Source: Arabidopsis thaliana (Eukaryota; Streptophyta; Magnoliopsida; Brassicales; Brassicaceae). Taken from it: a stretch of DNA of 64,000 bases. The stretch lies in contig NC_003070.9 in assembly GCF_000001735.4 (NCBI RefSeq), positions 10,968,001 to 11,032,000 on the forward strand, given 5' to 3'. Shown here in pieces: positions 58,009 through 64,000 of the stretch; positions within the stretch are counted from its first letter, which is position 1, and each line of letters begins with the position of its first letter. A model generated the notes under the pieces. That model had not been told where the DNA came from and did not search any database. It saw only the letters and a program-made list of their open reading frames with translations. The position numbers were made by a program, and so were the translations under genes.

Positions 58009-59002
58009 CTAGGTCTGCCGAATGATATAACAAAAAAAAAAGCAAAAAACAAAAATAAAATAAAATAGCAAAGCCAACAGAGTGATATAGCATGTTAGCA
58101 AATGATTCAATGACGGTTGTGATGGTTGTTCTTCACAGACGGAGCAGACTTGCAGAGGTGACGAAATGTATGCCGGCGTTGTTGTTGTTTTGGCCTCTTG
58201 GTAACGATATTTCAGCAATTCAGCCATTTTGTAAAGAGCTTGACTTGAGTTGCATTGCATCGTTAACACTAAGATCCTCTACATAGTCTACAAAGGCATA
58301 AACTCTGCGATTAAGGTAATCTTCAAAACCTTGGATTTTAACACCTTAAAGTGTTTTTCTTTTCGGGATTGAAGTAGAAAACATAAAACGGTTTGGATGT
58401 AGATATATATGACTCCGAAAAAACAATTTCACCTATAGCATTCATCCCACCAACGCAAATATTGTAGTTACACTGCTGAAATTCAATGGTCTCCGGCAAA
58501 GAGTAAACATGTCTCGACCATTCGTGTTTCTCGACATCCTCTAGAACCCACATACGTAACTCAACGGGATATACACCACCATGATTATACGCCAAATCAA
58601 TCCCACCTAATTTACCTTTGTAGTTTATCAATTTTGTAGATGAAAAAAGGAAGCTTGATGCATTGATAAAATTGAATTTCTCAGACCTAAAATCAAAAGA
58701 AACTATCAGAAGATATCCATGAGCTGAACTAGCCAGAGTAATACAAAACCCCATTGATGCATATCTCTTTCCAAAAAGGTTCATGGGGTAACGGACATTT
58801 TATCTTCCTCCATCTCAATTTTTCAGTTACGGATAGAGAGATAATTAGTCAAGAACAACTCGGTGAAATCTTGACTGCAAAGTATAGACGCCCATTGCTT
58901 CGACACGCAACGACTCCTATCGATTGACTTTGTAGACAATCTCAATAATATCTCGAGAAAGAGATCATTAGAAATGGAATCAAAAGTTTTTCCACTATCC
59001 AT
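58009..59002 (-). pseudogene. F-box/FBA pseudogene with large internal deletion
   Basis: The F-box (MDSGKTFDSISNDLFLEILL ... SRCVSKQW) is readable from 59002 to about 58845, then homology jumps directly to the middle of the FBA domain (LRWRKIKCPLPHEPF), so about 130 residues of the usual protein are missing. The FBA C-terminus is open at 58784-58338 (LINYKGKLGGID, WVLEDVEKHEWSRH, FYVFYFNPE) and a hydrophobic tail (LLTCYITLLALLFYFIFVF) survives in another frame at 58009-58269. Nonfunctional. Confidence 0.87.
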
Positions 59003-59179
59003 GATCGGACGGAAAAAGATATTTGAGGATACAAATCGCAGAGACAGCTCTCACTAGTGTTGATAACCTAATTAGATGATTTTAGTTAATCTTAGGGAGG
59101 AGGTAAACCTAAGGCCCAAGACGCATGGGCTTTTAACAATCCAAATATATATTATACTTAAAAATAGTTCAATGGCAAT

Positions 59180-59300
59180 TACATGGTTTGGAACTTTGGA
59201 AAATGGATTCCATTATGTGGGGAAAACAAGTGAAGTTGGTGATTTTGTCGTTGTCCTTTGAAAACTCTACGCTCCTGGTGAAGCAGCAACTTGAAAAAGT
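59180..59300 (+). pseudogene. C-terminal MOSC gene fragment (exon 8)
   Basis: Matches the last exon of the intact gene at 34700-34801: acatggtttgg, then gaagttggtgattttgtcgttgtcct and cctggtgaagcagcaacttga, with frame changes between. It directly follows the 5' flank of the F-box pseudogene at 58009-59002. Confidence 0.8.
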
Positions 59301-59747
59301 CATAAGCACTCTAGTCATGGAGTATGCAAATTTCTCCATCTCTTGTTCTCATCTTTCACAAGAGAATTAAGAACTAGTAACACTTTTATTAGGATGAACA
59401 GTCAGACAGATACTTGACTTAAATTTTCTTTTGATTCTTGCAAGGCTTCTCTGTGTTTATCTTCTTAAGAATGTCATTGTGAAAGCTTTGTTTTAAGGTC
59501 TCATTCATGATTTCTCTTTTGTTTTTACTTTTAATGGTTCGTTTTTGGCTTGTGTGCATGTTTCTTTCTCATAAACTAGTTTCGAAAGATTAGTTCTCTG
59601 TTTGGTAACGATTTACTTTTACTTTTTCTTATTAAATGAGAGAGACTGTTTATGTATGTTTGATACCGATTTAAGGGGTTTTGAATTTTTTTATTTCTCT
59701 TCTATGCAGGACATGTCTCAAGATCTATCAGTGACCCTCTTTCTATC
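59301..59747. other. Intergenic, no gene
   Basis: T-rich DNA, possibly the old MOSC 3' flank continuing the fragment before it. Nothing else recognised. Confidence 0.4.
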
Positions 59748-59860
59748 TATAGTAAAACCTCTATAAATTAATAATGTTGGGACCGACAAATTCTACTAAT
59801 TTATAAAAGTATTAATTTATCGATAAATTAATTTATTGATTTATAAAGAAATATTTTTTG
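59748..59860. mobile_element. End of a second copy of the 51.5-kb DNA element
   Basis: Text atagtaaaacctctataaat followed by taataatgttgggac and aatttatcgataaatta matches the complement of the right end of the element at 51474-52000 over roughly 100 bp. The other end was not located, so this copy is truncated or its far end is too diverged to see. Confidence 0.65.
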
Positions 59861-60237
59861 TTTCATTTGAAAATTTCATGTTCAAAGTCTACGATATTGC
59901 GATACCTTTAGAACCACTTACCCGTAAGAAAGTAATTATCGCGTCTAAAATTCTCTACAATTTATCAATTTCTAGTTTTATACATTTTTTGTACATATAA
60001 TATTATGTTAGGCATTTTATTTCACTACTCCTTCATAAAATTATAATATGCTTGAAATGATGCAATAAGATATCGTATTCAGATTGTATATATACAACTT
60101 TATCCTTTATATACAACAGAAAATAAAAAATACTAATTAATATGAGTAATTAACGTGTGAATGTTCATAATAAGTATATAAAAAATCATTGTCATATATG
60201 TTCCACTATATACATACCCATATAAACATGCTTATCA
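59861..60237. other. AT-rich intergenic, no gene
   Basis: May include the interior of the element starting at 59748. No open frame of interest. Confidence 0.4.
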
Positions 60238-60245
60238 TAAGTAGT

Positions 60246-60925
60246 CAGGGGCGGATCTATGTTGAGACTAGGTAGGGCACGTGCCCTATACTAATTGTTA
60301 AAACAGTTTTAATTGATCATTACTTATTGATATCTCTTGGCTCATTTGGCATAGAGTACCCCAGGTTAAGTTCCTGAGCGACATGTTCGAGCCTCTTTAA
60401 TCACTTTATTTTGCTCAATTTTTTTTGTCCACGTCCTCTTTTAGTCTCTTTCTAGTTCCTACATGTTTTAATTCTCCTTTATTATTAACTGCAGTTCTTT
60501 TATTGATTTTATTGTTTTCTTTATATAAAATTATGTTCCTTCAATTATATTTATCTTTGTAATTCAAGTTTAACTTTAACATATTTTATGTCATTAATTT
60601 AGTATTAATACCAATGATTTAGAGTATAAACTTTAAACTGTGTGATATTGTTAGATGCTGTAAACTTTAAGTAATATTTTATTAATAATTTACATTTTCT
60701 ATTATGAGTTGTAACTATGCTATTTCAAAATTAAATATTTCTAATATATGTACTTAAGTATATTTAGATTATTTCATTAAAATTAGTGTCTTTTTTAGAT
60801 TTCAAATTTAAATATTTTAAGGGTGGAAATTATATTCACGTAATATTTTATTATTAAAGTATAAGTTTAATATTGTAAATTTTAATATGTGCCCCATACA
60901 AATTTTGTTTCTAGATCCGCCACTG
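60246..60925. mobile_element. hAT-type non-autonomous element, 680 bp, 8-bp target duplication
   Basis: Left end caggggcggatcta and right end tagatccgccactg form a 14-bp inverted repeat with one mismatch. Both sides carry the 8-bp direct repeat taagtagt (60238-60245 and 60926-60933). Terminal repeats beginning CAGGGGCGG and 8-bp duplications are diagnostic of hAT elements. No transposase frame, so it is non-autonomous. The perfect target duplication suggests a fairly recent insertion. An internal tRNA-like stretch at 60340-60400 is described separately. Confidence 0.92.
60340..60400 (+). other. tRNA-like (pol III A/B box) stretch inside the hAT element
   Basis: tggctcatttggcatagagt resembles an A box and, about 30 bases on, tgttcgagcct resembles a B box (GGTTCGANTCC), followed by a T-run at 60419-60427. 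This could be a SINE remnant or captured tRNA-related sequence. It does not form a proper tRNA gene. Confidence 0.4.
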
Positions 60926-60933
60926 TAAGTAGT

Positions 60934-61414
60934 CATATGATCTTTTGATTGATATATTGTTATTAAACAAAATTTATTGTAGTAAATTACAAAATTTATT
61001 GTATTGTTATTTGAAATCTGAAATTTGATTGTGTATTATGCAATGTAATATCTTTTTTATATTATTTGAACCAGTGATATTTTCTACTAAAAGTATCATT
61101 ATCCATACATTGATTGATATTAAACATATATATAAGTTCTATAAATAAATTAGTTATTATTTTCATTATTTTAAGAAAAAAAATTGGAATCTTCTCATTA
61201 AATTTAAGTAATATTTTATTTTTAGAATCTTCTAAATATGTATAATTTATTTAATTTAATTGATATTATATGTTTTGGAAATAATTCGTTTATAAATGTA
61301 TTGGTAATATCTGATTATAAAAAATAAAGGTAGCTTATATATTAAAATCTTTGTTACATATAATTTTTATGTTTTTATATAAAAAATGAAAGTAGTTATC
61401 TAATGTTATGGTAA
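60934..61414. other. AT-rich intergenic, no gene
   Basis: Very AT-rich (long stretches of atatttt/aaatta) without features. Confidence 0.5.
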
Positions 61415-61560
61415 AGGATTCTAAAGTTATCTCTCTATTCATGATCCTTGTATTTGTTGATCGGACGGAGAGACTCCACTTTATAGAGTTTGGGGCTATG
61501 GCATTTATCGGTTTGGGTTACTCAGTTTGGTTTCGGTTTAAAAGCATGAAACCGATCAGC
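61415..61560. pseudogene. F-box start/5'-flank remnant, copy 1
   Basis: Text ctctattcatgatccttgtatttgt and gatcggacggagagactcc matches 61960-62010 and the region around other F-box start codons (for example 37437-37460, ttcatgatcgtcc), so this is a duplicated piece covering the start codon and upstream flank of a cluster gene. No coding body follows. Confidence 0.65.
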
Positions 61561-61867
61561 ATTCTTTGTCATATCTCGGGTCGTACACAAATCACAATTG
61601 ACAATCTAATGATGGATGTTTGTAAGAGTCGTGTCTTGAGTGAAATTTGGGATCCAGTTTCAACTATGTAGTCATTTTTTCTTCACTAATTCATACATTT
61701 CCGCCAATAAGATAGATGTGATGGTTAACCTTTCAAGCTTATAGAGAGTTCGCTAGTAGTCTCTTCTTTTTTTTGGGTTCAGTTATGAATCATCAAAATC
61801 AGTTTCTCGTAATTAAAGACTCAAAAACCAACAGAAATGTTTTACTAGATATGTTACAATGGATACA

Positions 61868-61973
61868 AAACGCCAAGACATCTCCCGACTGACTTTGTAG
61901 GCAATCTCGAGAAGAAGTCGAGAAAGAGATCAATTGGGATGGAATCTAGAGTTTTTTCTTTCTCTATTCATGA
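61868..61973 (-). pseudogene. N-terminal F-box remnant, copy 2
   Basis: The minus strand encodes DSIPIDLFLDFFSRLPTKSV followed by GRCLGV, an F-box N-terminus in a frame shifted from its ATG (61972), and then loses homology near 61868. It is the last recognisable trace of the F-box cluster. Confidence 0.75.
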
Positions 61974-62099
61974 TCGTTGTATTTGTCAATCGAACGGAGA
62001 GACTCCAATATTATAGAGTTCGAAACCTAGGGCATAAATTGGTTTGGTTTGGTTTGGTTTATCTGTTTGATGTTGGTTTAAAGGCATAAAACCGGCTCG

Positions 62100-64000
62100 T
62101 ACATTCCTAATTCAACATTTCTTTTCTATTTTGCTTATTCTTTCTTGGCGTATTACCACTCTGCCAGAGATTTTTGTGTCAAAACATTATCTTTGTGACA
62201 AACTGATATCTTCGTAATTCATATTCATATGACTTTACTGTTTAAACATCAATTATACTAATTCATATTCAGTCATTATATTGACTCAATTGAGGCAATG
62301 GTTTCTTAACGACCAAGTTATTAGATACACAAAGACTTACGCCAACAATATAACATTTGTCACTATCAAAGCAAGTCTTTTTCCTAGTGTATAAAATCTC
62401 AGTCTTCCTGTCGTTACATATAAAGTTAAACAAGAAAAAAGAAGGTTTTTCTTAGTTCAGTTTTGGAGGGAAAGGGCACATGACATAATATAAAACGGAG
62501 GAAAGCTTCATGATGTTACAAAAATGGTACGTGGTCGAGCTCTTTAACATAAGAACATTGATTAATTCAATTTCCGATGATTCATTTTTTTTTTTTCCAT
62601 TCTACTTCCTATATTTGACCTTTTTCTCTTAAATCTTGAATTTGAGCAAATGACAGCTTTTGTAGCTACTGTTTCATTCAATCTGATTATCTCATATATG
62701 CTCTACTTGTGTCTATGTATGTTTCCTTGTCCCTCCGAATTCAATCACCATTTCTAAATTTTCCCCCGGTGTTTAAAAATATAAAAGGAAATTCCCACAA
62801 TTTTATAAAAAAAAAACATTTAGCTCTCATTCCCAATTTCAATTTCGAAAGGTTTTCATATATTTCACATACACAACAAATTTTCAAACTGAGATATGAC
62901 CTAGTAGAAAAATCCCAACCTCGTTAGTCGTTACCTTAGTCAGCAACGATAAATAAAACGAACAAACCCACTCCCTTAACATCGATTTATTAATAAAAAC
63001 TAAACATATATATGTGAGTTTGATAAATAAATAAAAACGAATTTGATTGCGTACGTTTCTTTATTTTATGTATGTCTATAGTTTTGAAAAAATAATTAAC
63101 GCAATACACTCATTCACTTGTGTCATCGTAAACCCTCAAAATTTTGGATTTCTTCCAAATTCCTAACCATTCCAAATGTTGGATCTCTTTAATTATTAAT
63201 TAGGACAGGTTCTACCTCATAAATTTTCGCATTTTATAGTTTTCGGATAATTCGTCGAGGAATTATTTAACATAGATCTTTCCTTCGCTGGCAAATTAGC
63301 TCACATTTAGAGTTATATCCCAGTATTTAAGTGGGAAGATGGTTACTTATCGTTCAAGGATGTTACCGGAGAGATTACAAATGTATTCGTTTTTCACTTA
63401 CGCCATATAACGTTTCAAGGATACGCGGGGATAAGTGAGATTATTTCCAACAAATGAATTTGGAGGATGTTATATACTTATATTTACCATTTTATTTGTA
63501 TAACTACAAAAAAAAAATCATTTGTAAGTCAACTCTCAATTTCATCAAAAATATAGTCCACTATATTTATCCTCAAATTCTTTATATACCTTTATTTATA
63601 TTGTATACATTGCTAGATTCATCTACTAAAGTAAAAGTAAGGGCCAGTTGAGTTACTACTGATCTAGGTGAAAAGTTAAAATAAGTGTCAAAAGGTGAAA
63701 AACAAAATAAGGTTTGCTTGAAGAGTGAAGATAACCCAAACTACCAAGTTCGAAAAAGTTTTTAACTTTTTTCCATAAGTGGCGGTTTCGTGAAGGTTAA
63801 TATTTACTTTTGAGTTCTAGAATATGATAGCTACAACTTTTTTACCCCCTCATTTCCATAGATTTTAGAGCTAAGATAGAATTTGATGAACAGACAATAC
63901 ATTAACATACACGTACGTACGTACATATAAACGTATGCATGCATATATGACTATTGACTATATATGTATGAGAAAGAAAATGTGTGCAGTAATCTAAAAT
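62100..64000. other. AT-rich intergenic to window end
   Basis: 62230-62400 carries cluster spacer text (aggcaatggtttcttaac-gaccaagttatt). Beyond 62500 there is no gene; alternating purine/pyrimidine runs (cgtacgtacgtac, tatgcatgcatat) lie at 63910-63950. In Arabidopsis the UFO gene is expected further along, so this may be its distal upstream region; that is inference from map order only. Confidence 0.4.

Noticed and set aside
62100-64000. Presence of the UFO gene at the right end
   Set aside because: Expected next on the Arabidopsis map, but no matching coding sequence is visible in the window.
1-64000. CRISPR arrays, operons or bacterial-type systems
   Set aside because: The DNA is plant nuclear with spliced genes; no regularly spaced repeat array was seen.

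Overview
The window is plant nuclear DNA, almost certainly Arabidopsis thaliana (Col-0-like) chromosome 1 around loci At1g30840 to At1g30940. The basis is AT-rich intergenic DNA, short GT-AG introns, many small transposon relics, and recognised proteins in a recognised order: PUP4, a TMEM42-like protein, RSH4, a RING protein, peroxidase 7, a small basic nuclear protein, a YIF1-family protein, VSR6, an mARC-like MOSC protein and then F-box genes. Locus names come from memory of that gene order, not from a search.

Layout. 1-6.5 kb has no convincing gene but carries two diverged copies of a ~1.2 kb noncoding direct repeat. 6.6-7.7 kb is the intronless purine permease PUP4. 11.8-12.4 kb is a three-exon TMEM42-like membrane protein. 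14.1-15.6 kb is a long, nearly palindromic inverted repeat able to form a ~720-bp hairpin. 17.1-34.8 kb is the ordinary gene-rich part: RSH4 (with two root-hair-element matches upstream), a five-exon RING protein, peroxidase 7, a divergent pair (DUF2423-like basic protein and YIF1-like protein) sharing a promoter with site II motifs, the 12-exon vacuolar sorting receptor VSR6, and an 8-exon MOSC/mARC-like protein. Exon boundaries were worked out by hand and all reading phases close.

36-62 kb is a decaying tandem cluster of F-box (FBA type) genes, all on the minus strand. I count eight copies plus two N-terminal scraps. Only the copies at 36.2-37.4 kb and 46.8-47.9 kb are open end to end. The others carry nonsense codons, frameshifts, internal deletions or missing halves. 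In at least four places an F-box copy lies next to a plus-strand fragment of the 32.9-34.8 kb MOSC gene, introns included, so the duplicated unit was genomic DNA spanning both genes. Several copies encode or retain a C-terminal hydrophobic tail absent from the first copy.

The cluster has also collected transposons: two solo LTRs, each with a perfect 5-bp target duplication and matching empty sites in neighbouring units; a 680-bp hAT-type element with an 8-bp target duplication and an internal tRNA-like stretch; several MITE-like inverted-repeat elements; a SINE-like pol III promoter; and a 400-bp direct repeat. 62-64 kb is AT-rich with no gene seen; in Arabidopsis the next gene (UFO) would lie beyond the window.

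The genes do not form one pathway. They cover nucleobase transport, root-hair function, cell-wall peroxidation, secretory and vacuolar traffic (YIF1-like, VSR6), N-reductive Mo-cofactor chemistry, and ubiquitin ligase adaptors.
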